Shown one piece after another: positions 26,001-41,000 of a stretch of 64,000 bases of DNA; positions within the stretch are counted from its first letter, which is position 1, and each line of letters opens with the position of its first letter. A program made the position numbers and the translations under genes. The stretch lies in contig VTFK01000174.1 of NCBI GenBank assembly GCA_009617715.1, positions 682,001-746,000 of the forward strand, in the 5' to 3' direction. This DNA comes from Plectrocnemia conspersa. Lineage: Eukaryota > Arthropoda > Insecta > Trichoptera > Polycentropodidae. The notes below the pieces were generated by a model. That model ran no database searches and was not told the origin of the DNA. It saw nothing but the letters and a program-made list of their open reading frames with translations.

Positions 26001-29000
26001 TGGTTCTGTCAAAACATTCTCTTTCTAAAATCACTTTCATCATAATTGTTATTAAATGGTAATTTGTGGAATAATTCGATAGTATTTAATAATATTTTTG
26101 TGTAAAGCAGTGATTTTTTATAAAATAGCCCAAAGAAGAAATATTTCTGCTGAGGTGAAAATTGCTATATTTTACTTTACTTGGTGAAGAAACTGATACT
26201 TATCGAGAAATAGTCCAAAAAATCAACGTGTCTCATCAATCAGTGATGAGAATAAAAAAAACATCATCACAGCAATATAAATATGGACGAAAACGAAAAA
26301 CCACCCCTCGGACGAACAGAAAAATTGTTTCTATTGCATTGCAAAAAGGCGGTTACAAATGAAGATGTAACAGCTATTTTTAATGATGAAGGAATCGATA
26401 CATCTAAGAGAACTTTACAACGTCGATTATCCAAAGTGGATCTTAAAAGCAGCTCCGCAGTAAAAAATCCACGACTAACAAACGCGATGAAAAAAAAAGT
26501 TTCGAATGAATCAAGCAACACCGAGATTAGACTAGTAATGATTGTAAAAAGTATGTCTTTAAATTATGTTTTTAAAAGATTTTTTTATCTTTTTTAATTC
26601 ACGCCACAAATGTTTACGGTAATTTTTTTTGTTTGTTTCTCCGGCGGTCAATCATGCGCACGTTGACCGAATCATGCGATTATGCGCATAGGCGACCTTC
26701 AGAGAAGTACAAGGAAGAATATATAAAATATCTAAGTTCAGTGATGTTATGGTCTGTTACTAGTGGCAAGGATGTTGGTCTCCTTTATTTTTTTTGAGGA
26801 AAGATGAATCAAGATCAATATAAAAACGTTTTAGCTATACATTTTTACCCATATTTTATCGACAAATACATATTTTTGCAAGATGCAGCTCCTAGTCTCA
26901 TGGCAAAATCAAAAAAAAAATACTTGGCAAAGTTTTACCTTGGCCAGGTAATTCATATGATATAAATCCAATAGAAAATGTTTGAGCAGTTCTTAAATTC
27001 ATCATGCTCGAATAATAAATTAGATATTTTGAAAGAAAAAACAATGAAAACGTATGGCTAATTGACCCAAAAATAGTAAAGAGAGTATGCCTAGAAGAGT
27101 ACTAGGAGTAATATAAGAAAAAGGTGGTATTACTAAATACTATCTTTTTAAATTAATAATGTGCAAAAATAAATTGGTTATTTAAAAATATTGTTTTTAC
27201 TTTTTTAAATTACACAAAAATATGGAAATGATGTTTGGTCCAATCTTTTGTCACACCACTGTAATATATGTATATAGTCAATGACTACTACCGTATAGTT
27301 AGTGACTAATACCTGAAAGGTCTAACCTCGAATCCCTTATGAAATCTAGTGTAGAGATTCGTAATAATCATTATAATTCTGATCAATCATAACAGATTAT
27401 GTTTTCCTAGATTTTCCTAATCTCACTGATAAATAATAAAATTAAAATCAAGCTAAGTTGTACATAGTAATAATATTAATTGTAAGCCGTGTTGCTTGTT
27501 TTTAAACCGTTGTAACGTATTGGGCTGCTCTTCTTAGAACGTAAAATGTACAATAAATAAATCAAAAGTATTGCATAACGATTGTATCATAGATAGTCTC
27601 GACAAAAATCTTTGTAAAAATTACGCGATTTGTTTATTCGCGTAATTATAAGTTTCCTCAAAAGTCATCATTCTATTTTTATGTAACGATGAAAAGAAAT
27701 CTATGAAAATTTCACTACTTGTAGGCGTTGATTGTGTTTACACTGTTGTAACGCAATGAGCTAACGCCTGTCATTTTGAAACGGAAGATTTTCAATAAAT
27801 ACATTTTTTTATCATTCATTTTTCTTTAAGGTTTTTACATTTGCTTTGAAACAGAATTATCATTTTTACATAGAGCATATTTACGACTTGTATTCAATTT
27901 GTCTGTATTTATTGACTGTAATGGTCAGTATAAATAATGAATGAGTCAGTATGAATACTGAATGGGTCAGTATAAATAGATTTTTGGTCAGTACTCAGTA
28001 GGTATATATAGCTTTATCAGTCAATATAAATCTAATATTTGGTCAGTATAAATAATATGTTTTATCAGTATAACATAGAAAAGTCAATATTTCTTTTAAA
28101 TTTAAATATTAAAATTATTTAAAAATGAAATAATAAATCAGCCGTGATTATGAAAACACTCTTTGATTTTTCTAGAATATGAATACATATATACAGTAGA
28201 CTCCCAGATAACACATAGGGTGCGTGCTAAGTGGGAGCGTGTACTCGGGGATTAGAAAATATAAAATTGGATGCATATGTTTTTTCTTTGGATATGTATG
28301 AACTACAAAGTCAACAAAAATAACGTTTAAAAATTTTTTGCCAAGAGATGAATTAGAATCACTATCTCATACAATTTTTGCACTATATAATTCGTGCTTT
28401 CTAGAAGTGTGAGCGTGATGTCGGGGATGAATTGCAAGACTTTTCGGGGATAGTGCTCACAGGGAGCGTGTTCACTGGGAGTCTACTGTATTTTTATTTT
28501 TAATACCTTGCATTTAATACAAACTAAATTTTAATTATTATAATTTTTTAGGGTTTGGTTAATTCGTTTAGATTAGGTTTTGGTTTAAACAATAAAAAGT
28601 TTCACAACTGTCAACGTGATAATATTTTCAATGCTATTTTTTCTTGTTGAATAAATTTTATTATAGTGGAATATATTTATTATCAGTGCAGTGAATATTA
28701 TCTAAACTAAAGTGCAATTAATTATCATTAATTTAATAATGTTTTTAGTTTCATTTATTTACCGAAACATGATGTTTGTAAACACTCGACAATGTTGCCG
28801 TTAAATTTAATATACCGAAAATCATCCTAATGATGATAGGAATTTTATACTGTTTATCTGTCAAAATGAAACTGATCACATTATTTTTAAAATACAGACC
28901 ATTTAATATTAACACTGTTCATTCATTTTATATACACTTAATTCATTATTTAAATTGACCATTGTATACTGACCATTTAATTAAAATTCCAACCAAAAAG

Positions 29001-32000
29001 GTACACAATAAACATAAACCCATATTTACTACATTTAAAATTTTAAAGATTTTTATACTTTAAAAAATCTGAATCAAAATTATGTATTAAATATACAATT
29101 TATTGCTGTAATTATTTATGTTATTATATTTAGAGATTTAAATATGATAAGTTAATAATACCAAATAAACTAGTAAAAAGCCAAATACAAATGCCCAAAA
29201 AATCAATTCGTATGTATATGTATTTTATAGATTTATAATATGCTACATAATAAATAAAAAACTAAAAAAAAACGATTACATAACGTACATGTTAATTGCT
29301 TATTATATAATATTTCAATGAAAATTAATTAAATTCTGTTTTTTTTACAGACAATACGGTCCTATGGAACACGATCGGTGAGTAGATTATTTTATATTCA
29401 ATAAAATTATTAACTATATGCTGTGTTTTGTGTATAAGGCACAGTATACGTATGATATTGATAAAAAGTCGAATAGATAATTTAATAATAAAAGGGTCAC
29501 CCTTTTAAAATAAATAAATTCAGTTGGCTGTATTGCGCGAGTCGATAATTTTGCTGTTAAGACCAACATTAGCACATGCAATTTTTCGTTTACGCTTGGT
29601 ATGGCGCTTAATTAAAATATAACATGTTAAACGCAGTATTTCATTTCATTTTGGCAAACGTAAGAGCAAATTATGTACAAGTGTCGTGCGTTGGCATCAT
29701 CGGCTGATTTTGTTCGAACATACTATATCTGCGTTCTAATATTAATCGGATTTGCAATATATCTTCAGTGCCAAAGCGGATTAAATTTTATTATATCCGA
29801 TCAATATTAATACTTACAGTAGAATATCTAAATCGTATTTTTAATGGAAAAGTTTGAGAAACACTGATCAACGTACTTGATTTTAAATGAAGGGAGAAAC
29901 AGGTTTAAAAATAAAAAAAGAGGGAATTATTTTAAGCGATATGTGCATTTAAATAAATACGTTGTTCCATAAAATAAATTGTTTGTCCATTTATGCAAAG
30001 TAAACCATCGATTTTTTTTTCGGAAAAGAATTTGTTGTAGAGAGTTATTCGTGGGGTGTTCACTGTTCTGACTCACACCTAATCTGCCCAACAGTAATAC
30101 ACAAAAATAATTTAAATAGTGTCCTCTAAGAATCATTAAATTGATTTCAAATATTTTCATACTGAAACATTCATTAAAACAAACATTATTTTAGTTGCAT
30201 ACACTTAGATTAGATGTATTAATACAATTATGCAAATTTTATTGGATCCAAATCAGTACTAGTCAAACTTTTAAATTAGAAAATGTTTCCGATTTCCCAT
30301 ACCAGATTTACATGCAATTAATAAATAAAACCTTGACTATATTAATGGTGAGCTATAAAGCTAATGAAAGGAATTAAGCTTATCAACAATTAAAATGCTG
30401 CCATTGTAAACCAATTAACTCGTTCAGAGATGTGTTGATCTATGACTGCTCAATTTGTATTGTTCGCACTCAGTAAATTAGTGTTAACTGTAATTACAAT
30501 TTTATTATCAACACGTTTTTGTCACGTTGTTCTGGTTTTCATTTTGATTTATGTGTATAATATATATTTTCTTTTTGAATCCTTGAAATCTTATAATCGA
30601 TTAATACAATTCATTTTGAGCCTTTAATGAATGTCTATGAATTTCTCAATTTGACAGTTGCAAAACGTCCGTTTACTGTTCAAACCCAAACCTAACCTAA
30701 TGAAATTTCTAACACTAATTACAGTTTTAGAACTTTTATTAGGTCAAGTCCAAAATACAAATTAAGCCAATTCATCTCTCAGGGGAAAATAATCGGAAGA
30801 AGTACAAACAAGCGTCGTATCTCGCATATTGCTCGATAGTTTGTTTATTAATTTTTTTAGCTAATATATCTAATTGTTTAAAAAAATATACTATATTTTA
30901 AAAATACAATAGCTATCCTTACCGATATTACTACGGACTTTTAATATAAAAGTATTGGTCGAAGTATATTCAAACCGAATTTTGGTCAATAGGAGAGCGC
31001 AAAAACAATTATCACTTCTCAGAAGTCAAAAATCTACGTCAAAAGCAATAAAATCGTGTCGGCGCCGTCATGATTTTATTGCTTTTGACGTGGATTTTTG
31101 ACTTCTGAGAAGGATAATTGCTTTTTTTGCGCTCTCCTATTGGTCAAAATTTGGTTTAGTCGTTCGTTATATTGTTATAAAAGTATTAATATGAACGTTA
31201 GATAACCGAGTTTTTCCACTGCGACGGCGGGACAATTTTATTGCTTTTGACGTGGATTTTAAACGGGCCCCCATAAATTTGGTCAGAAAAATGTTATTCA
31301 ATGCAATACTATAAATATTAATAAAACATTAAAAAAAGACCACTGACTGTTCAACTTTTTCCCTCCTCTTGAAAAATCTGAAATGACGTCCCTGTAAAAA
31401 AGGATCTAGTCAAAAAAATCCAATATTATTGTGTATTCGTCAATTACCAATAAAAAGTTCGAAATGGATGCAATATATCGGGTTAAGGATAAAAATAAAT
31501 ACTCTTAGTGAAGATTGATTGATGTTTACATGATGTGCGTAAACAGTGATTATTTGTGAAACATTTGATTAATAAAAAAATATATATATATATATACAGT
31601 CGTATACCTGCAAAAAATGGACAAATCGACTGTTTGGATTAAAAAAGAGTGAGATAATGTGCACTACGTTTGTTGTAAAATGCGTTGAAAAATGTCTCCA
31701 CTTTGCGTAATCCATAGAGCAAAATCATCTGGGGTGTTCCTCATATTCCGGAATGGAATGTATCCATTTCATTTAACGTTTTTTTATTTATTAATTTCAT
31801 CCGTTATTGATCGAAGAAAATTGTATAATACTCATGAAATGAGCCAATCGATGCAATAGCTGGAGTGTTTTAGATTGAGGAAGAGGGAAGATCTCTGATG
31901 AGATTATAACAAAAGTACTTGTTAGTTAGCACAACGCCACGCTCAAAAACCACTAAGTGTTACTCCTCACTGAATTTCCCGTGCTATTTAAATCCAATCA

Positions 32001-35000
32001 TAAACTAAATTAATTAATCATTATACAGTTATTATATTAATTTAGGTTTGGGTTTGAACAGCAAATGTACGTTTCGCAACTGTCAAATTTGAGCGTGGCG
32101 CCGTGTTAACAATGTTAGTATAAAATATACTGGTGAGATCGGGTGCGGAAGAATGTTTCCAGTCAATTGTGCGAAATGATCTGGGGGTGTTTTTTATATT
32201 CCGGAATGGAAGGTTTGAAAAAAGACTTCATCAACGGAACTGGGTTATAAAACTGACCTGGATTTTTTTTACTCACCAATGGAACAGCACGTGGGCTCGT
32301 ATTTAGATGTTTTATTTATAAATTTAATCAATGAGATTAAAAAAATAAATGTAACTATTATTTGATTGAAATATTTAATAATATAATGAAAAATATCAAC
32401 AAAAAAAATGTCTGGTTCTGGAACAGAACTATTAAACCTATGGAGTATCTTAGGGTCATAATTAAGAAAATCGATTGCACTATTCAACAAGCTAACGTGA
32501 TAGAAATTACTATAATGCTTATCTGTTTTAACAGTATTGAAGACTCAAGGAGGTGCAACGATGTGCCATGTAGTTTCACCACTACTTGCTGAGAGTAAGA
32601 AAGCGAGAAGATAATTCTTCAAAAATATATGGAAAATAACAGAATGTTTGATTGGAGTTAGAGGATTGAAATTAAAATGGTACGCAAGACTAAGAAAACT
32701 ATTAGATCATATAATAGACGAAATATAGTGAAAATATTCAGCACCATTTCGCTCATGAAAACTCATGAACTAAGATCCAAGAATGTTCGTTGCCAAATAT
32801 GCGTCCAAGTAGAATCTACGCTACAAATCATAGGATAACTACTGTGTTTAGTCTGTTTAGAAATAGACCGCAGAATAATCAAGATATTTTATAGTTTATG
32901 CTATCTCTTTTTTTCTTTTGTATACGTGTGATGAACATGTACAGTGTGAGGTAAGTGTTATGGTACCCAGATCCGTGTCTCAATAAAGGATTAACGAATC
33001 TCGCACTTTCACGATTCGTCAAAACGGGCACGGCTCCGAATACATGCAATAACAATATACAGAAATAAATATCGCATTCCATTTTTGAAGCACACACGTG
33101 ACCGATTGACTTATTTTCGTCACCGACACAGTTTCTTCTGCGGAAATTCTGGCGGATTCACGCACATTTTACCAGCGATTGATCAGCTCCGAATCCGCCG
33201 CTGGAGCGCTTCGGGGAAACAGTCCCAGAAAACGAAACGAGATTAGATAGTCTCGGACTGGCGGACGATCCGCAGACGACTGGAGAGGCGGGTGTTGAGA
33301 AAACCGACGCTTATGACGAAAAATGCTAGACGGGAATACTGCGCCGTGCTATTTCTGGCCCGCGGACCCCGATCGGCCAACACCGTGACGCGTGTACCTT
33401 GCCGAATCCTGCTGAATGGCGGAGGTGTGCAGAATCTTGGCCAAGAGCGGACGAAATTCAGGACGCCGCTCTAGAACTCCTTGTCATCAGATATGTGTAT
33501 CTTGAAGAATCCTAGTGAATGGCGAAGGAGTGCTGATATTGGATCTGATACTCTGCAGCTTCCACTTCTTCGCGAAGAGTTTTAGTGGACTGACTTAGAT
33601 TAAAAAAAACTTTGTGGGAGTCATCATCTATTAAAGATCTTTGAAAATGTGTCTACTAGTTTGCTCTGTAGTCAATATTGAAATTTCGAAATAAATTTAA
33701 TTAAATTCTGATGAATACAGATTGATCCAACTCGAGTTTTCTATGTTTGACAGCACTATAAATCAGACAGCTGTCAATAATCACGCGTGTTCAAAGTGTC
33801 TCATGTTAGTTTGCAACAACACATTTACGAAATGGATCGCTTAACCACCGCTCAACGCGTTCTACAGAAATAACAATTCTGTACGAACTGTGTATCTAAA
33901 CATACGAGAAGATTATGGTCAATTTCATCGACTTACTGAGCGAACAATTCGCAACGTAGTGAAAAAATTTGCTGCTGTAAGTTAAAGTGTGGCCGAAGTA
34001 CCAGAATTGTCGATTCGTTGGCGTTCGCAGCGTTAGGCCTTTTCTTATGGCACCCTTTGGCGCATTTTGTATCTGGACATGCACCAATAACACAAGAACT
34101 GAAGCCTAAAAACCATGGATAGCGAGTAATTTATGCAGATTTGGTGTTAAAGCGGCAGAAAATTGATGCTAATTTTTCAAAAACTCTTCCTCTCTGATGA
34201 AAAACTTTTCCACCTCTCTGTGTATGTTAATATGCAAAATTGTCGCATATAGGGCGAGGAAAATTTTCATGTGCTTCGCGAGAAAATTACATGCGTAAAA
34301 AGTGCGCATTGTGATCAGGTGGCGTTATTGAGCCTTACTTTTTTGAAAATAATGATGATCTGACTGTATCAATCAACGGTGAGTGCTATAAGCGCATGAT
34401 AGCCGATTATTTTAGGCACGACATCGAAGATATTGATGTGGATGACATGTAGTTCCAGGTCGACGGCGCAACTTGCCACACATCGGGTGAAAAATTCCTA
34501 AGTCGCATTATTTCACGTTTTGGTGATACAAGATACCATCAAGATTATGCGATTTAACACCGTTGATAATTTTTTGTGAGGTTACACTAAAAGTCGTGTC
34601 GTAGGTTACGCTAAGAGCATACAAAAACCAACATCCGCCCGAATCTAAAATTACATCTAAATGATCGGTTGCTGCACACACTCCAGAGGCGACCATTTAA
34701 TTAATATTGTTTTTCATAATTACTGAAATACATTAAGTGCTTAATCAATAAAAAAATCTGAAGATAGCCTTTAATTTATGTTTTTTCGGAAACTGAAGTT
34801 TGATTCATAAAAGCAGTTTAAGGCAAAGGCTTATTAATCATCATTTTTTATGAATTTCGAGATAAAAAAGTTGGTGAAGATTTGGAGTAATACAATTGTT
34901 AATTTAATTTTCGGGCATCCGTGGCTTCGGGCTCCCTGCCGTCGGATTAGGCTTGTGCTGGGGCTGCGTCTCTAGGCGCTGAGCGGAATCTGCGGAACAC

Positions 35001-38000
35001 GGATTTAACCGGTCTTTGTCAGCGACTGGCTTCTAATGAAGGCATTCTTTGGAGGCTGCTGCTTAAATCTTAGGGCTCTTGCTTCAAGGGGCAAAAATTG
35101 GCTAATCAGTGGTCGTTTTTTTAATATTTCGATTTCATTAAATGGCATGCATTTTTTTTTTGACTAAATTAAAGAAGGAACTCGCTTAATTATCTAGCGT
35201 TCATATTAAAAATAAATATAACAATATTAAATGAAGCATATATAAACCGAATGTTGACCAATAGGAGAGCGCATAAAACAATTATCTCTTCTCAGAAGTC
35301 AAAAATCCACGTCAAAAGCAATAAAATCGTGCCGGCGCAAAATCGTGGTCTATCACAATAGATCGACCTGATTGACATGGAGTACAGTATCATTAAAGAG
35401 CTAACGCTTCTGCCTCTCGAATTGAGTGAGTATGTGTGATCTGATTTCTAGTGAACCCTTTAAAATATTCACTGCGAGCAGATTTGATTAATAAGAAACA
35501 AATATTTTAACCAATAAGGCCGTATGATCAAACTCTGAGGATAGTATTTCATATAATCTATTGAAAATGCCATATAATCTATTGAATGCTTGCTTTAATG
35601 AGTACAATTATTATACTCAGTGAAGACTGATATAAAAATCAGAACACATCTATGTTATTGTTGCGTTTTTAGAAGGGTTTCGTCAAGTCCTTGACTGTCG
35701 TTTTGGAGCTTTTTGATTATGTTATATGCCGTTTTCTAATTATATGTAATCTTTACTGATTGCACTCTTACCAAAACATATATATTTCTATATAGATATA
35801 TTTGTAGTATTTAGTATTAAAATAATATCCGATAAATTAGTTGCTAAGAGCAAATTGTAAGTACGGCAATTTACGGCCAACAAGCGCGCGGTCAGAATCG
35901 GCAACTTAATTTTTCCGACCCATAATAAATGTTTCAATGATTTTAATTTCTTTGCCCTAGGAAGCAAGTTAATGATATTTTTTTTAATATTTGCAAAGCG
36001 TATAATGCAATATAAGATCAACATATTTATTGTTGAGGCTTCGATTATGTCGGAAGATTTAAATATTGAAAGCTAATAGTGAATGACATGGTTGAGTCTC
36101 AAGAATTCAGAACTCATCACATAGATAGATATCAAAAAGGCTAAGGACATATATATGTATAAAGCGCTTTGAGCTTAGATCATAAAAACATATCAGTAAA
36201 TTATTCAGTAGTATAGGATACATAAAGAACAGTTAAAAGACTCATCTACATTTAAATATATTAATATATTGTTGCGAAAAAAAACATAAGTTGACTATTA
36301 AAGTGATAAACATATTATTACTAGGAATTATTTTTGTTATTATGCCGTTTTTAATTACATTTTCTAAGAAACAATAGGGAGTTTCCCGCATGATGAAAAT
36401 ATGTATTAACGTCACTAACGCATTGAATCGTCGTCTTGATTCTAGCGCCGCGTTTTATATTTCTTATTTGAATTAAATACATTCGTTAAGTATTGTGAGA
36501 AAGAGATTTCATAGTAAAAATATGACTCACAAAGATTTTCAACTAAGTTTACGATAAACTTGATTCGTATATGCTGCTTGTTTTTATCTTACTAAATATC
36601 AATAATTTACGTTGTTGATTTTCCTCAATAATGCATGGATTTAACATATCTATTTAAAAACAACACATGAACGAAGTAAAATGTTTATTACATATTTAAA
36701 GTTTGCGAAACTTTGGCATGGACTTGTATTTTAAGGGTTAAAGAATCGCTTTGTTGTTCTCTCGGGTCTGGTCGACGACCCAAGATCAATTCTTCGGCGT
36801 GGCTCAAACTTGTTGATATTCCCTGCTCATGACGAAGGAAAGAGCGCTCAGGAACGTGTGATAAGTAATCGATTTATATTTTTTAGAAAGGCTTTACTCA
36901 CCCTCTCTTCTCGAAAACCGATTTTAAAGTGGTTCCAAGAAATATCGTTATCTTATTTGTCGAACGGTCGTGTCTGCTTATATTGTATTATTTTAAAATG
37001 CTTTACTCAATAGTAGATTTTAAGACAATAATAAAAAAAAATAATAAAACTTTTTATTAACAAACATTTATGTACAAAAATAAATTGACTATAAAATGCA
37101 TAATACGGCTGTATAAGTATCTTTGGCATTACTGTATTATTTTAACATGTTTACGTGTTGCTCCTCTTCGGTTCGGGGGAATAGTGAGGCCAAGTGACTA
37201 TTTCGTCGTACAGAGCCTGACCAGGACATTCAGTCGGTCTGGTCTGTCTGTGGCCTATCAATTTGTAGTCTTCTGCGATATATCCGTTCTTGATACCCAC
37301 AGCTATCAGTGCTTTTATAGAATCGAGCTGATGCTTAGGAGGAAGGATAGCTGGAATCAAAAACACATGATGAATAATGTGTATGATATAATATATGGAA
37401 CGACTATAGTTTGTTATGAAACTCACAGACGAAATCTCCTATAGTGCATATGCCTATGCTCTTGACGTTGAAATTAGGCGCGTGCGCTCCAACCCTAGAC
37501 CATCCTCTGCCTTCGTATGCCATACCGTTTCCTCCGATTGCAAAGCTGAAGGGATGAGTAATTAGTTTATGATCCAATATGGGTGATTCTCTAGCGAGTC
37601 TAGCGCACGAGTAGCGCCGTCTGCACAGGCGTGCAGTGGTGCACGCTTGTGAAAATATACTCACTTATATCCAATGTCGACCCATCCATTGCTGTCCATG
37701 TGGAATTTCTGCATACTGCGCATGGCAGCTTCGCACTCTTCGTCGCTATGACACGGTCCAGGAATGTAAGAATGATGGATGACCACATATGGCACAGGAT
37801 TGATCAATGTCTCGATGCTGGTCGGCGGTCTGGCTTTCCATCCTTCGCGATCCACTATAGTCAAGTTGCATTCGGCACCTGAAACGTTGACATTGACGTA
37901 GACAATGCAAATTTTAAAATTGCTGCCTGCGGAAGCTCACAATTTCGGAAATTGCTTGTATAGGATGGATTAGAGTAAAACTTTAATAAAAAATATAATT

Positions 38001-41000
38001 GCAATAAATTCCTATTAATTTAAACATGCTTATCCGGTCAGAGACAGATTTTTTTATAATTGCCATGATTTTGAAATGTTGCTCTATTGTGGTCAACCTA
38101 ACGCTCATTTATCACATTTGTGTTATTTTTGAGTGCTTGTTATAGATAAAATTGTGAATGAAATTATCTTTTGCTGACATCATGTATGAATGATCGATAA
38201 TTGATTGATTGAGTTCTATCACGTGTTTTCAAGATAAACACATCAACTCAGATGCTATTGAAAATATGGACATATTATGACATTAAAATATTTAAATCTT
38301 ATTGCTGTTATCTATGTTTTTTTTTTTTTTTTAAAACACATTGTTGTCGGGTGATTTCGCGCATTGTTTCAAGCCTGGCGCGGGCCATTTTTTAGCAGCC
38401 GCGGAATTTTTCGGAAACGAAGAATTTCCGCGTTTTTTTTCGGAAACTCGCTATAACTTTTATACTATACAATATAAAATTATGAAATTTTAAACATAGA
38501 CTTACCATAAACAGTACTATCAAATGAAGAAGAAACATGGAGGTTGACAGTTTTATATTCACTGGAAACTTGCGTTTATTTTGCACATGTACTATAAAAT
38601 GTATGTAATAAAAAAATCGAATTAAACACTAAATAAAACTAAAATATGGCACAATCTGTTTTATGAATAGTTTTTCAACGTATGATATCCCTAAAAAAAC
38701 ATACCTCTGTGTAGAGGTATGTCAAAAGATACATAGCTACACTTTTGGCCCAATTATCAATAATCAGATAAATTATCCACACAAAATTCATCGTCAGATT
38801 TATTTTTTATCGGGTGAAAACATTTCGGGGTGTAAAACTATTTTTTAGACAACCGAACGACCGAACATTTACGCGTAACTGTAATGATGTCTTTTTTTTA
38901 TAACAAGTCACAGATGTCGCAATGACTGTTGCTTGTTATCTACCCCAGGTCAAGTTTCATTGGAATTTGTTTTGTTTTCACTCCCAACCAACATCAGGTA
39001 GAAAGTAATTCTTATCTTGAATAGAATTGAACATAATAGAAGATATTTGGGATAACAGGAATTTTTTTTGTACGGAATAAAAATTCAATATCAAAATTAG
39101 TACAATACATTTGGTGGAAATGTAATAAATGCGACGACGAATAAAATAATGTCTTTACTAAATATATATCTGCTGACAACAAAAAAAAAATGCAGTTCAA
39201 ATTTTATAGCAACAGACTACAAAAAACGGATTTTTACGGGTCCCGCAATCCAGCAGCAGTTCCGCAAAAACGGAAAAATCCGTGTCCCGACAACAATGTG
39301 TTAATATATTAGTTGAGAACATATTATATGTCATGCGCTTTCTGATTATATCGCAATTTTTTGAGTGATCAGTTGCGCAAAAAAAATATTATTTGAAACA
39401 ACAACATGCATATAAAAATAGGGACGTGGATTAAGAAGAACAGTTTACATGCATTTGAGATGTAAATAAAAAAAAACATATTTCTTTTTATATGTAAAAT
39501 CTTTTTACTGATTTAATTTCTAAAAGATGGGTCAATACTTATGCATGTAAATTATATTTTAGCTAATATTTATAATATGAACGAACGAGTAAATAATTAT
39601 TACATTATAATTTTTTATGTGACTGAAATATGTTTTATTAACTCGCTCCCTTTCCATCACATGATATTTTGCGTGTAATTCATTGATCTTTGCATTCTTT
39701 TTTTTTTGTTGACTGTCAATGTTCGAGGATGCTTAAACAAAATGTTTGGTTATCGTAATTCCTAGAGTCGGTCATAAAACTTATATTGTCTAACAATATA
39801 AGTTTATCGGTTTCTTTTAGCACTATCGACTTTAAATGCAATTGATTTTCAAATTGCAATAGTTTTAATCCATTTAAAAATATTTGTATAAATTTAATTT
39901 TATTATAATTATTAATAAAATACGTTTTTGGATATAACGAAATTTGAAAATAGGCAAACTTTCCTAGTTTTTATTATACTCTGCGAGTTTTAAAGTGCCT
40001 AGAGAGACGCAATCACGTCCCTTATCCTTAACCGTAGCGGCCAGGACGTCAGTGCTTGATAACGCTCCTCTTGCAGGAGTAGCGTGCATGAGGAGCGAAT
40101 AGCTCCCAAACACAAATACCGTTTTTGGTGATGGCTATGAAGAGCTGGAAAAAATTATGTGGGATCATAATTTTTTTTTTAAATGTTTAATTGTTTAGTT
40201 ATTGTTTATACAATGCGCATTGGGGAAACCAGTCGAATAATGATAAGTCAGATTTATAATAAAAAAATTAATTAAATATAGACAAGATTTTTTTTCTAGA
40301 AATATATTTAAATAATAGTTTAAAAATGGCTGCTATTCAAAAATGAAAATCTATAACTAGAAAAATAAGTAAAGCTGTATAAAACGTACAAAAATAGAAA
40401 TATTTTTTTAAATATGTTGTTTTTTATATTATTTTTTATTTTTTTTATCAGTTTTTGAAAACACGTTAAATTCTGTAGTTTTAATCATATCGACATAATA
40501 CTTGTTTTAAAAGTTGATCACAATATTGTTTCAAAATTCCATACAAAAATTAAAATTTCATCAAAAAGGTAAAAAAATGTTTTAAAAAAACTATTTTTTT
40601 TTTACAATTTCTATTATTTATTATTTAACGTTTATTGAAGATACAATAATACTTAATACAGCTAAATTCGTTAGCCAGTCTGATTTGTCATCTAGCTTCA
40701 AAATTGTCACAAATAAAGATCTGATAAAATCATTAAAAAAAAGAGACAAAAAACTAAATTAAATTTAAATTAAATAAACATTTAAAATTTGTTTTATATG
40801 CATTGTTTTATTTAATGCTATCGACATGAAATTTGTTATGAAAATAGATCCTGAAAATATTTTAGCTAAGTTCATTAGCCAGTTTGATTTGTCATATTGT
40901 TTCAAAATGGCCACTAATAAAAAAACTTATACAATCATTGAAAAAAAAATAAAAAAAAAAATATGTTTCATTTACATGTGTTTATATTTATGTGGGGACG

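Larger units (their letters stand above)
29378..37150 (+). other. Trichoplein second intron, left part: repeats and transposon fossils
   Basis: Apart from the elements listed separately (30645, 30972, 31229, 31430, 32120, 33110, 33832 and 35249), this stretch is AT-rich without supported exons. Short open frames such as 29927-30160 (minus) and 36810-37013 (plus) lack coding character. A slightly GC-richer segment at 36740-36960 could not be assigned to anything. Confidence 0.55.

Noticed and set aside
26162..26597. Two overlapping 66- and 104-codon frames as independent genes.
   Set aside because: They lie inside the Tc1-like element and read as broken pieces of its DNA-binding domain.
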